A DNA stretch of 64,000 bases from Micromonospora musae (GTDB lineage: Bacteria > Actinomycetota > Actinomycetes > Mycobacteriales > Micromonosporaceae). How positions within the stretch are numbered: the stretch's first letter is position 1; every line of letters begins with the position of its first letter. Shown here in pieces: positions 8,167-15,949 of this stretch. Made by a program: the position numbers and the translations under genes. The DNA is taken from assembly GCF_003626635.1 (NCBI RefSeq), contig NZ_RAZT01000018.1:1-64000 (forward strand), in the 5' to 3' direction. The notes below the pieces were generated by a model that was given only the letters and a program-made list of their open reading frames with translations, did not search any database and had not been told where the DNA came from.

Positions 8167-9183
8167 TCAGGCCCGGCGGGCCACCACCGCGCCGTTGGCG
8201 CCCGGAGCGTCGAACAGCACCGTGCGGATGTCGACGAAACCGGTGTCGGTGAGCCAGGTCGCGTACTCGGCGCGGGAGTAGTTACGGCCGCCCTCCGTCT
8301 CGACCACCATGTTCATGCCCATCAGTGCCGCCGACGGCGGGCCGGTGCGCTCGTCGTTGAGCAGCAGCTCGCAGATGACGACAGCCCCGCCGGGTGGCAG
8401 CGCGGCGTGGCACTTCGCCAGCAACGCCCGGTTCGTGGGCTCGTCCCAGTCGTGCAGGATCATGCTCAGCAGGATGACGTCGTATCCCTGCGGCAGTGCG
8501 GGGGCGGCGAGGAAATCACCGGCGACGGTGCCGATCCGGTCGCTCAGGTCGGCGGCCGCTATCCGCTCCTCGGCCCGTACGCAGACATGCGGCAGGTCGA
8601 GCACGGTCGCCTGCAGCTCGGGCAGGGTCCGGCACAGCTCGATCGGGAATGCTCCAGCCCCGCCGCCGACGTCGAGCAGCGATCGGTGCGCGCCGAAGTC
8701 GTACGCGCCGGCCAGGGCCCGCGCGGTGAAGCTGGACGTGGAGTACATCGCGTCCCAGAACTGGCTGATCATCTCCGGGTCGCTGGTATCGAACATCGAC
8801 TGCTGGCTCTGCGGGTCCCAGGTCAGCGGCCGGTCCGTGCGCAGCGCTTCGGAGATTCGATGCCACGGCAGATACGTACGCAGGTCGGAGTAACGGATCT
8901 GGCCGCCGAAGTAGTACGGGCGCCCCTCGACCAGGAACTGTTCGGCGAGTTCGGAGTTGCGGTAGCCCGCGCCGGAGCGCTCCAGCAGGCCGAGTGAGGC
9001 GCACGCCGCCAGCAGCATGTCCGCCGGGCGCTCGGCCAGACCGAACTCGGCGGCTGCCTCGCCCACGGTGATGGTGCGCCCGCCCGCGAGCCGGGTGAAC
9101 AGGCCGAGCTCGACGCCGACGGCGAGAGTCTTGAAGCCCCAGACACCGGCGACGAGATTCATCAGGGGAGTTGGATTGATCAT
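8167..9183 (-). CDS. SAM-dependent O-methyltransferase (plant COMT / ASMT-like, family 2)
   Basis: 338 aa from the ATG at 9183 (INPTPLMNLVAGVWGFKTLA is the usual N-terminus). An N-terminal winged-helix dimerisation domain (residues ~1-100) precedes a Rossmann methyltransferase domain with the SAM-binding loop LLDVGGGAGAFPIELCRTLP, the acidic ribose-binding D (VLDLPHV), and the catalytic-base motif LLSMILHDWDE with the family's general-base His. The C-terminal RNYSRAEYATWLTDTGF completes the fold. Members methylate hydroxyls of small aromatic natural products. The gene is isolated, so no pathway is assigned. Confidence 0.9.
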   Translation of the reverse strand: MINPTPLMNLVAGVWGFKTLAVGVELGLFTRLAGGRTITVGEAAAEFGLAERPADMLLAACASLGLLERSGAGYRNSELAEQFLVEGRPYYFGGQIRYSDLRTYLPWHRISEALRTDRPLTWDPQSQQSMFDTSDPEMISQFWDAMYSTSSFTARALAGAYDFGAHRSLLDVGGGAGAFPIELCRTLPELQATVLDLPHVCVRAEERIAAADLSDRIGTVAGDFLAAPALPQGYDVILLSMILHDWDEPTNRALLAKCHAALPPGGAVVICELLLNDERTGPPSAALMGMNMVVETEGGRNYSRAEYATWLTDTGFVDIRTVLFDAPGANGAVVARRA

Positions 9184-9421
9184 GAAGACATCAGAGCATG
9201 CGCATCTGTTTGACATGTCGGGGGTGCCGGGAGTTGGTCGGCTGCTGGCGATCTGATTCGCGCGGCGCGACCGGCGATGTCACGTCTGGTCGTCGTTCGG
9301 TGGGCAGGTCGTGACCATCCTCCCTGTCGGACGGTTCGGTCCCGCCGGAAGCGTCCGGTTCGTCACTGCCGCACAGCCGGGCGAGGCGCGCAACTCGAGC
9401 GCCGGCCGCCCCGCGCGACCC

Positions 9422-9437
9422 GGTGAAGAACTTCACA
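9422..9437 (+). promoter_or_regulatory. Crp (cAMP receptor protein)-like site upstream of rpf
   Basis: GGTGA-N6-TCACA matches the actinobacterial Crp/Rv3676 consensus TGTGA-N6-TCACA with one mismatch, and the inner GTGAAG/CTTCAC arms are symmetrical. It lies about 250 bp upstream of the rpf start and just upstream of the riboswitch. From established knowledge, rpfA is a direct Crp target in Mycobacterium tuberculosis and Crp also acts on rpfA in Streptomyces. The site is seen; use of it here is inferred. Confidence 0.6.
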
Positions 9438-9484
9438 GGAAGTGGGCAATCGTCGCGAATGGTGCCTAGCGTCGGTCGGGTTCG

Positions 9485-9672
9485 CCGACGCGAACACCGC
9501 GACCGGTAACGCCAAATCCTGCCGCCGGCCGTCGGAACGTCACCCGGGCAGGAGCGGGGGACCCACCGTTTCCCGGCGCCGCCGACCCTCCGTGTCGGGG
9601 CGCCTCGGGGTGAAGCCGCCCATCGTGCGGCCGGGCTCCTCAGTCCGAACCCGACAGCTCACCTCGTCGGCG
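9485..9672 (+). ncRNA. ydaO-yuaA c-di-AMP riboswitch
   Basis: The leader of the rpf gene carries the recognisable ydaO-type blocks in order: GGTAACGCCAAATCC, then GGGCAGGAGCGGGGGACCC, GGGGTGAAGCC, and the conserved 3' part CTCAGTCCGAACCCGACAGC with TCACCTCGTCGGC. The spacing fits the two pseudo-symmetrical c-di-AMP pockets. In Streptomyces and other actinobacteria this riboswitch precedes rpf and other cell-wall hydrolase genes and lowers expression when c-di-AMP is high. The exact 5' boundary is approximate. The AGGAG ribosome site follows at ~9674-9678. Confidence 0.9.
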
Positions 9673-9684
9673 TGGAGGAAACCA

Positions 9685-10299
9685 ATGGCATCTGCCTACC
9701 ATCCCCGTCACCGTGCCGTCACCGCCCGTCGCCTCGCCGTGGGCACCCTGGCCGCCGGCGCGATCACCGGCGCCGTCGCGCTCTTCGGTGCCGCCCCCGC
9801 GCAGGCGGCGGTCAACTGGGACGCCATCGCCCAGTGCGAGTCCAGCGGCGACTGGCACATCAACACCGGCAACGGCTACTTCGGTGGCCTGCAGTTCTCC
9901 CAGAGCACCTGGGAGGGGTACGGCGGCACGAAGTACGCCGCCCGCGCCGACCTCGCCTCCCGTGCCGAGCAGATCGCGATCGCCGAGAAGGTGCTCGACG
10001 GTCAGGGCATCGGCGCGTGGCCGACCTGCGGCAAGGAGGGGGGCTCGACGTCGTCGAAGTCGACCGGCGCGTCGAAGCGCCCCTCGGGCGGCGAGACGAA
10101 GTCCACCACCGGCACCCGGCGGCACGACACGTCGACCCCCGGCGGCGAGACGTACGTGGTGAAGCCGGGGGACACCCTCTCGGAGATCGCCGCGGCGCAG
10201 CACGTGGCCGGCGGCTGGCACGCCCTGTACGAGCGCAACAAGCGAGTGGTCGGCGACGACCCGGGATTGATCTTCCCGGGTCAGCGTCTCGCCGTCTGA
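9685..10299 (+). CDS. rpfA: Resuscitation-promoting factor with C-terminal LysM domain
   Basis: 204 aa, secreted. Residues 1-41 are a signal peptide (RR, hydrophobic core, AAPAQAA). Residues ~42-118 form the Rpf lysozyme-like domain: VNWDAIAQCESSGDWHINTG carries the catalytic Glu52 next to Cys51, with a second Cys in WPTCGK for the disulphide. A Ser/Thr/Lys-rich linker leads to a LysM domain (~152-203, TYVVKPGDTLSEIAAAQHVA to FPGQRLAV) that binds peptidoglycan. This Rpf-LysM layout is that of Streptomyces RpfA. It cleaves glycan strands during spore germination or regrowth. It is controlled by the upstream riboswitch and probably by Crp. Confidence 0.95.
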   Translation: MASAYHPRHRAVTARRLAVGTLAAGAITGAVALFGAAPAQAAVNWDAIAQCESSGDWHINTGNGYFGGLQFSQSTWEGYGGTKYAARADLASRAEQIAIAEKVLDGQGIGAWPTCGKEGGSTSSKSTGASKRPSGGETKSTTGTRRHDTSTPGGETYVVKPGDTLSEIAAAQHVAGGWHALYERNKRVVGDDPGLIFPGQRLAV

Positions 10300-10352
10300 G
10301 CCCGCAGCGCGTGGCTTCCTGATCTCCGGATCCGGGTCGCCGGCCGTGGGTG

Positions 10353-10379
10353 GTCGGGGTCGGTCCGACCGACCCCGAC
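10353..10379 (+). terminator. Terminator hairpin after rpf
   Basis: GTCGGGGTCGGT-CCG-ACCGACCCCGAC: a perfect 12-bp stem with a 3-nt loop, 54 bp past the rpf stop and ahead of the convergent gene at 10465. Confidence 0.8.
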
Positions 10380-10464
10380 GGCCGCGGCTCGTCGTCCACC
10401 GCGCCGTCCAGCCGAGCGGTCCGGCCGACCCTGAGCCGCCTGAACGCCGAGCAGTCGGCGGCGC

Positions 10465-11961
10465 TCAGGCGGTCAGCAGCCCGGCGAGGCTGAGCTGGTT
10501 GACGGCGGCGCCGACATCGGCCCCGGGGACGCGGGTGAAGAGCGCCGCCACGTGGTGCGCGGTCGCCCCGCCGTTACCGATGGCGGTCAGCAGGGCCGCG
10601 CAGGCGGGGTCGGTGCCAGGACCGGTCTGGCTGGTCATCGCGCGCACCGTCTCGTCGAAACTCCGGACCGGCGGAAGGGGCACGTCGAGTTCACCGGACG
10701 TGTCGGTGGCTCCCCGGTGCCAGCGGCCACCGACCCACCAGAGGCAGAACGTCAACAGCCCATTGCGGTTGCGGGTGTTGAGAACGCTGTCGGTGACCCA
10801 GGCGGGCGCTCCGGAGTAGAGGTCGGGCAGCGGCCGGCCGCCGTTGTAGGCGGCTTCGAGCAGGGGAGAGTCCCACTTCCCGCCGGAGAGGACCGCGCGT
10901 TCACCGGGGAGCACGAAGAGGACCGAGCCGCTGCGACGATCGCTCTCGTACCAGGCGTGGCCGGGGAAGATCCGCGGACCCCAATCCGACCTGACGCCGA
11001 CGTACACGGCGGAGAGCGCCGCCCATCGGGCCCAGACGTCCGCCAGTTGGGGGACGCCGTCGACGGCGACGCCGTTGCGGCCGGTGGCGGCGTCGGCGGC
11101 GGCTGCGGCGGCCGCCCGCTGCGGATCGCGTCCCTGGGCGGCGGGCCCGGCGACGTATCCGGCGAGCCAGACCGGTACCCGCGGGCGGGGGTAGGCGGCC
11201 AGGTCGTTGCGGTAGTGGTCGGCGTTCAACAGTTGGTCGTCGGGGAAGGGCTGGTCGCCGTAGTCGTACTCCACGGTCAGCACACCGCGGTTCGTGACGG
11301 TCAGCAGCAGCCGCCACCACGGCCCGGCCGGCATCTGCGCGGCGACGTCGCGTTGGTGGCGAACCAGTTCGCCGATGCTCAACGGCACGGGCGCCGCCGC
11401 CGACCTGTCGCCGGAGAAGAACCACAGCTGGGCGACCTCGGCGGAGACGGTGAAGGCGAATTCCGCCGTGAGCCGGTCCCAGCCGGGCGGTCCGAGTTGG
11501 GCCAGCTGTTGGGCGATCGGCTCGAGCAGCCGGGACGCCTCCGCGGCGATGGCGGCCTCGTCGGGTGAACCGTCGACCACGGTGAAGCTGCTGACGGCCG
11601 GCGGATGCCCCGCCGCGGCCTGGTGGAACGCCCGCTCGAACTCGGCCATGAACTGTGCCTCGTCCGACCCGGCGGAGGCGTGCGCGTTCGCGATCTCCTG
11701 CGTCGTGAACCGGTCCTGCGCCGCCTGGGGAGGGACGGAGGAGGAGACCTCCTCGATGCGGCCGGAGTCTCCGACCAGGAACACCGACCGCCCCACCGGC
11801 ATGTCGAGGAACGCCATCGGGTCACTCTCGTCGACGATGACCGGCGCGTACACGCTCCAGCCCGCCTCGAAGCGATCCGCCGCCAGCCCTTCGGTCGGGT
11901 AGTCCAGGCCGTGGGACCGGATCCAGTTCGCCACCAACGAGATGGCTTGCGCCGCGTCCAT
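10465..11961 (-). CDS. Multidomain protein with YrhB/Imm35-like and YezG-like segments
   Basis: 498 aa, cytoplasmic by sequence (no signal peptide or membrane helices). Residues ~1-85 (RFEAGWSVYAPV, PVGRSVFLVGDSGRIEEVSS) resemble a YrhB/Imm35-type domain. Residues ~150-270 (LTVTNRGVLTVEYDYGDQPF, LLNADHYRNDLAAYPRPRVP) resemble the YezG/DUF600 immunity fold. The rest (IFPGHAWYESDRRSGSVLFV, LLTFCLWWVGGRWHRG) resembles neither clearly. In polymorphic-toxin systems such folds are antitoxins, but no toxin gene is adjacent. The domain calls come from motif resemblance only. It is monocistronic on the minus strand between rpf and katG. Confidence 0.5.
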   Translation of the reverse strand: MDAAQAISLVANWIRSHGLDYPTEGLAADRFEAGWSVYAPVIVDESDPMAFLDMPVGRSVFLVGDSGRIEEVSSSVPPQAAQDRFTTQEIANAHASAGSDEAQFMAEFERAFHQAAAGHPPAVSSFTVVDGSPDEAAIAAEASRLLEPIAQQLAQLGPPGWDRLTAEFAFTVSAEVAQLWFFSGDRSAAAPVPLSIGELVRHQRDVAAQMPAGPWWRLLLTVTNRGVLTVEYDYGDQPFPDDQLLNADHYRNDLAAYPRPRVPVWLAGYVAGPAAQGRDPQRAAAAAAADAATGRNGVAVDGVPQLADVWARWAALSAVYVGVRSDWGPRIFPGHAWYESDRRSGSVLFVLPGERAVLSGGKWDSPLLEAAYNGGRPLPDLYSGAPAWVTDSVLNTRNRNGLLTFCLWWVGGRWHRGATDTSGELDVPLPPVRSFDETVRAMTSQTGPGTDPACAALLTAIGNGGATAHHVAALFTRVPGADVGAAVNQLSLAGLLTA

Positions 11962-12278
11962 GCATGATCCTCTCGCCGGGCCCTCACCCTATGCGGGCCG
12001 TCGAGGATCCGGAAGGACTCCCAACCGGCGTCGGCAGGGCAGGCTGAGTGACGTCCAGCCCATTATCTTGACTGATTCCAGAAAACGAAGAAGACTCCCG
12101 GGCGCGCGGTGCATACGCATTCGTGCCCCGACCCGGACCCGCACCCGGCCTGACCGCCGCCGACGACCACGGCTCCACGATCGGCGAGACCCAGGCCGGC
12201 CACCGGGGCCGTTCGCCCCGGCCGGTCCGTCCCGAGCAACACCTGATCCCTCTGAAAAGTAAGCACGGAAGGAACCCG
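11962..12278. other. Divergent intergenic region upstream of katG
   Basis: 317 bases without a gene. It contains a comparatively AT-rich patch (about 12061-12095, with TTGACT) suited to a promoter, and a hairpin CCGGGGC-CGTTC-GCCCCGG (12203-12221) in what would be the katG leader. No furA gene or clear Fur/PerR box was found. The katG ribosome site GGAAGGA is at 12267-12273. Confidence 0.4.
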
Positions 12279-14507
12279 ATGTCCGAGAACCACGACGCCG
12301 TCGTCCACGACGCGGAGGCGGGCAGCGAGTCACGCTGCCCGGTCGCGCACGGACGCGCCCCCCACCCGACCCAGGGCGGCGGTAACCGCGGCTGGTGGCC
12401 GAACCGGCTCAACCTGAAGATCCTCGCCAAGAACCCGGCCGTGGCGAACCCGCTCGGGGTGGAGTTCGACTACGCCGAGGCGTTCAAGTCCCTCGACCTG
12501 GCCGCCGTCAAGCAGGACATCGCGCAGGCCCTGACCACCTCGCAGGAGTGGTGGCCGGCCGACTTCGGCCACTACGGCCCGTTCATCGTTCGCATGGCCT
12601 GGCACAGCGCGGGCACCTACCGCATCAGCGACGGCCGTGGCGGTGCCGGCGCCGGCCAGCAGCGCTTCGCACCCCTGAACAGCTGGCCGGACAACGGCAA
12701 CCTCGACAAGGCCCGCCGCCTGCTGTGGCCGGTCAAGAAGAAGTACGGCAAGAGCCTCTCCTGGGCCGACCTCATGATCCTCGCCGGCAACGTCGCCCTC
12801 GAGTCGATGGGCTTCAAGACCTTCGGCTACGCCGGTGGCCGCGAGGACGTCTGGGAGCCCGACGAGGAGGTCTACTGGGGCCCCGAGACCACCTGGCTCG
12901 GCGACGAGCGCTACACCGGGGACCGGGACCTGGAGCAGCCGCTCGCCGCGGTGCAGATGGGCCTCATCTACGTCAACCCCGAGGGCCCCAACGGCAACCC
13001 GGACCCGCTCGCCTCGGCCCGGGACATCCGCGAGACGTTCGGTCGGATGGGGATGAACGACGAGGAGACCGTCGCCCTGATCGCCGGCGGCCACACCTTC
13101 GGCAAGACCCACGGTGCGGGCACCACCGACCACGTCGGCCCCGAGCCGGAGGGCGCCCCCATCGAGGAGCAGGGCCTCGGCTGGAAGAACAGCTTCCGCA
13201 CCGGCAAGGGCGCGGACACCATCACCAGTGGCCTGGAGGTCATCTGGACCACCACGCCGACGAAGTGGACCAACAACTTCTTCTGGAACCTCTTCGGCTA
13301 CGAGTGGGAGCTCACCAAGAGCCCGGCCGGCGCGCACCAGTGGACGCCCAAGCACAACGGCGGCGCCGGAACCGTGCCTGACGCCCACGACCCGTCGAAG
13401 CGGCACGCCCCCGGCATGCTGACCACCGACATCGCGCTCCGCGTCGACCCGGTCTACGAGCAGATCTCGCGGCGCTTCATGGAGAACCCCGACGAGTTCG
13501 CCGACGCGTTCGCCCGGGCCTGGTTCAAGCTCACCCACCGCGACATGGGCCCGGTCGTCCGCTACCTCGGCGCGGAGGTCCCCGCCGAGACGCTGATCTG
13601 GCAGGACCCCATCCCGGCAGTGGACCACGAGCTCGTCGACGCCGAGGACGTCACCGCCCTCAAGGCGCGGATCCTCGCCTCCGGCCTCTCCGTGTCCCAG
13701 CTGGTCTCCACCGCGTGGGCGTCCGCGTCGACGTTCCGCGGCGGCGACAAGCGCGGCGGCGCCAACGGCGCCCGCCTCCGCCTCGAGCCGCAGAAGAGCT
13801 GGGAGGTCAACAGCCCGGACGAGCTGGCGCGGGTGCTGGGCGTCCTGGAGGGGATCCAGGAGGCGTTCAACGCCACCCAGGCCGGAGGGAAGAAGATCTC
13901 GCTGGCCGACCTGATCGTCCTCGCCGGTTCTGCCGCCGTCGAGCAGGCCGCCCGGGCCGCCGGCGTCGACGTCGAGGTGCCGTTCACGGCGGGACGTACC
14001 GACGCTTCGCAGGAGCAGACCGACGTCGAGTCGTTCGCCGCGATGGAGCCGACCGTCGACGGGTTCCGCAACTACCTCGGCAAGGGCCACCGCCTGCCGG
14101 CCGAGTTCCTGCTCGTCGACCGGGCGAACCTGCTGACCCTGAGCGCGCCCGAGATGACCGTCCTCGTCGGTGGTCTCCGCGTCCTGGGTGCGAACCACCG
14201 GCAGTCGGCGCTGGGCGTGCTCACCGACACCCCCGGCGCGCTGACCAATGACTTCTTCGTCAACCTGCTCGACCTGGGTACGACGTGGAAGGCGACGTCC
14301 GAGGACGCGAACACCTTCGAGGGCCGCGACGCCACCGGCGAGGTCAAGTGGACCGGTAGCCGGGCCGACCTCGTGTTCGGCTCCAACTCGGAGCTGCGGG
14401 CGCTCGCCGAGGTCTACGCGAGCGACGATGCGCGGGAGACGTTCGTGCACGACTTCGTGCGGGCGTGGGTCAAGGTCATGAACCTGGACCGGTTCGACCT
14501 CGTCTGA
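12279..14507 (+). CDS. katG: Catalase-peroxidase KatG
   Basis: 742 aa. The heme enzyme destroys H2O2 (catalase) and oxidises small donors (peroxidase). The N-terminal half holds the distal site RMAWHSAGTYR (Arg105, Trp108, His109), the proximal-His motif GGHTFGKTHG, and the Tyr (LIYVNPEGPNG) and Met (RMGMNDEETV) that with Trp108 form the Met-Tyr-Trp crosslink essential for catalase activity. The C-terminal half is the usual degenerate, heme-free duplicate. The ATG at 12279 was chosen for its GGAAGGA site and the family N-terminus (SRCPVAHG). Unlike many actinobacterial katG genes, no furA lies upstream. A strong terminator follows. Confidence 0.98.
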   Translation: MSENHDAVVHDAEAGSESRCPVAHGRAPHPTQGGGNRGWWPNRLNLKILAKNPAVANPLGVEFDYAEAFKSLDLAAVKQDIAQALTTSQEWWPADFGHYGPFIVRMAWHSAGTYRISDGRGGAGAGQQRFAPLNSWPDNGNLDKARRLLWPVKKKYGKSLSWADLMILAGNVALESMGFKTFGYAGGREDVWEPDEEVYWGPETTWLGDERYTGDRDLEQPLAAVQMGLIYVNPEGPNGNPDPLASARDIRETFGRMGMNDEETVALIAGGHTFGKTHGAGTTDHVGPEPEGAPIEEQGLGWKNSFRTGKGADTITSGLEVIWTTTPTKWTNNFFWNLFGYEWELTKSPAGAHQWTPKHNGGAGTVPDAHDPSKRHAPGMLTTDIALRVDPVYEQISRRFMENPDEFADAFARAWFKLTHRDMGPVVRYLGAEVPAETLIWQDPIPAVDHELVDAEDVTALKARILASGLSVSQLVSTAWASASTFRGGDKRGGANGARLRLEPQKSWEVNSPDELARVLGVLEGIQEAFNATQAGGKKISLADLIVLAGSAAVEQAARAAGVDVEVPFTAGRTDASQEQTDVESFAAMEPTVDGFRNYLGKGHRLPAEFLLVDRANLLTLSAPEMTVLVGGLRVLGANHRQSALGVLTDTPGALTNDFFVNLLDLGTTWKATSEDANTFEGRDATGEVKWTGSRADLVFGSNSELRALAEVYASDDARETFVHDFVRAWVKVMNLDRFDLV

Positions 14508-14520
14508 ACCTCCTGACAGT

Positions 14521-14550
14521 CCAGGCCGGCCCCGCGCGGGGCCGGCCTGG
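14521..14550 (+). terminator. katG terminator
   Basis: CCAGGCCGGCCCC-GCGC-GGGGCCGGCCTGG: a perfect 13-bp stem with a 4-nt loop, 13 bp after the katG stop. Confidence 0.85.
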
Positions 14551-15286
14551 CTGTTCCTCGGCTCGGATGGCTTACCGCAAATGTGCGGGTCACCACCGGC
14601 CAGGTGAGACGGCGCGTACGCCCTTCCTTCGCCACCGACGAGCGGACTCACCTGATTGGTCGGCCGGAGATTCGACGCGCCACCGTTGCGGCCTACCTCC
14701 TGATGGCCTTGCGGCCCGGTGGGTGCGGGGACTGCCGAGCCGGGACGGGGCGCTCGGTAGGACCCCGGTTGACACACTGAGCAGCTTCGACCTCGCCGTC
14801 GGCGAACGGGAGGTCAGGACCACAAGGGCGTGGAAGCGGCCGAGCTCCACGGCTGCCCCGCGATGTGCCGTCACGATCGACGTCGAAACGGTCGGGAGGT
14901 GCGGACCAGGCCCTCCTGGCTGCACACTCAATGAGTTTTCCCGATATGACCAGGACCATTGTCGACCAATGTCGGCTGGCGAATGCGTTGCAACGGTCGC
15001 CTGGTATTAGATGTCCGGATCTCTCAATACCTCGGGACGTTCGACAACTTACTCCGGCTCCACCTGGATGCGTTAATCAAGCCGTCGGCCGGCCCATGAC
15101 ACGAGGTCCAATGGCGACCGTCGCTCGCTGCGCACGGGTACGTCCCGCACCGGTAATTGCGTAGTCACTTCACGAGCGTGCGCCGCCGTCGTCGAGCCCG
15201 GACGGACCGGCCACGTGACAAGCGGCCCGGCCGCAGGCCAGGGCCCCCGTCAAACGTGAAACGTCATCCGTTAAGCTGGCTCGCCA
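14551..15286. other. Gene-poor 0.7-kb region between katG and the OpuB operon
   Basis: I see no gene I can support here. Open frames exist on both strands but lack family motifs, sensible start sites and the expected third-position GC bias. The second half (about 14930-15140) is noticeably less GC-rich than the surroundings and includes runs such as TGAGTTTTCCCGATATGACC. It could be a decayed gene, an insertion scar, a long promoter region for the transporter operon or an unrecognised RNA. A -10-like TTAAGCT sits just upstream of the first permease ATG. Confidence 0.4.
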
Positions 15287-15949
15287 ATGACGTTCCTCGA
15301 CTACATCTCCGGCGTGCCCGCATATCTGGAACGAGAGTGGCCTGACCTGCTCGAGCTGACCGTCGAGCATTTGCTTGTGGTATTCGTCACAATTTTGCTG
15401 GCGACTGTGATCGCACTCGGGTTGGGCCTGGCAACTTATCGCAATCGAAGCGGAGCCAGAACTGTACTCACGGTGACCGGCGCCTTCCTGACCGTGCCGT
15501 CGTTTGCCCTGTTCGGACTGTTCATACCTATTTTCGGTCTCGGGGCGGTGCCCACGGTCGTCGCGTTGGTGCTGTACGCACTGCTTCCCATCGCACGCAA
15601 CACCATCACCGGGCTGCGTTCGGTCGATCCGGCTGTCGTCGAATCGGCACAGGGCATGGGGCTCTCCCGCCGCCAGCGGCTGCTCCGCGTCGAGCTACCG
15701 CTCGCCTGGCCGGTCATCATGGCCGGCATACGTGTGTCCACACTGATGATCGTCGGGATCGCGGCCATCGCGGCCATCGTCAACGGGCCCGGCCTCGGTG
15801 GTCCGATCTTCCAGGGGCTCTCGGCGATCGGCACCCAGCGCGGATTCAACCTTGCCTTCAGCGGAACGCTCTTCGTGGCGGTGCTGGCGCTGCTGCTGGA
15901 CGGCGTCCTTGGCGTGGTCTCGAGGATGACGACATCGAAGGGGCTGTGA
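15287..15949 (+). CDS. OpuB-type ABC permease (quaternary amine / osmoprotectant), first subunit
   Basis: 220 aa with about six hydrophobic segments. Residues ~115-165 carry the permease EAA loop (LPIARNTITGLRSVDPAVVE, then SAQGMGLSRRQRLLRVELPL) that contacts the ATPase. The PSFALFGLFIPIFGLG helix is typical of ProW/OpuBB proteins importing glycine betaine, choline, carnitine or related compounds. First gene of a four-gene operon; its TGA overlaps the ATPase start. No Shine-Dalgarno is obvious, so the transcript may be leaderless or start close by. Confidence 0.9.
   Translation: MTFLDYISGVPAYLEREWPDLLELTVEHLLVVFVTILLATVIALGLGLATYRNRSGARTVLTVTGAFLTVPSFALFGLFIPIFGLGAVPTVVALVLYALLPIARNTITGLRSVDPAVVESAQGMGLSRRQRLLRVELPLAWPVIMAGIRVSTLMIVGIAAIAAIVNGPGLGGPIFQGLSAIGTQRGFNLAFSGTLFVAVLALLLDGVLGVVSRMTTSKGL

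Noticed and set aside
12330..14777. 815-aa open frame on the minus strand across katG
   Set aside because: It is the antisense of katG, whose protein has all catalytic motifs; the frame has no family features and arises from high third-position GC.
14465..15010. Plus-strand open frame extending from katG into the gap
   Set aside because: Begins inside katG in a different frame, contains no motif and has Arg/Ser/Pro-biased composition.
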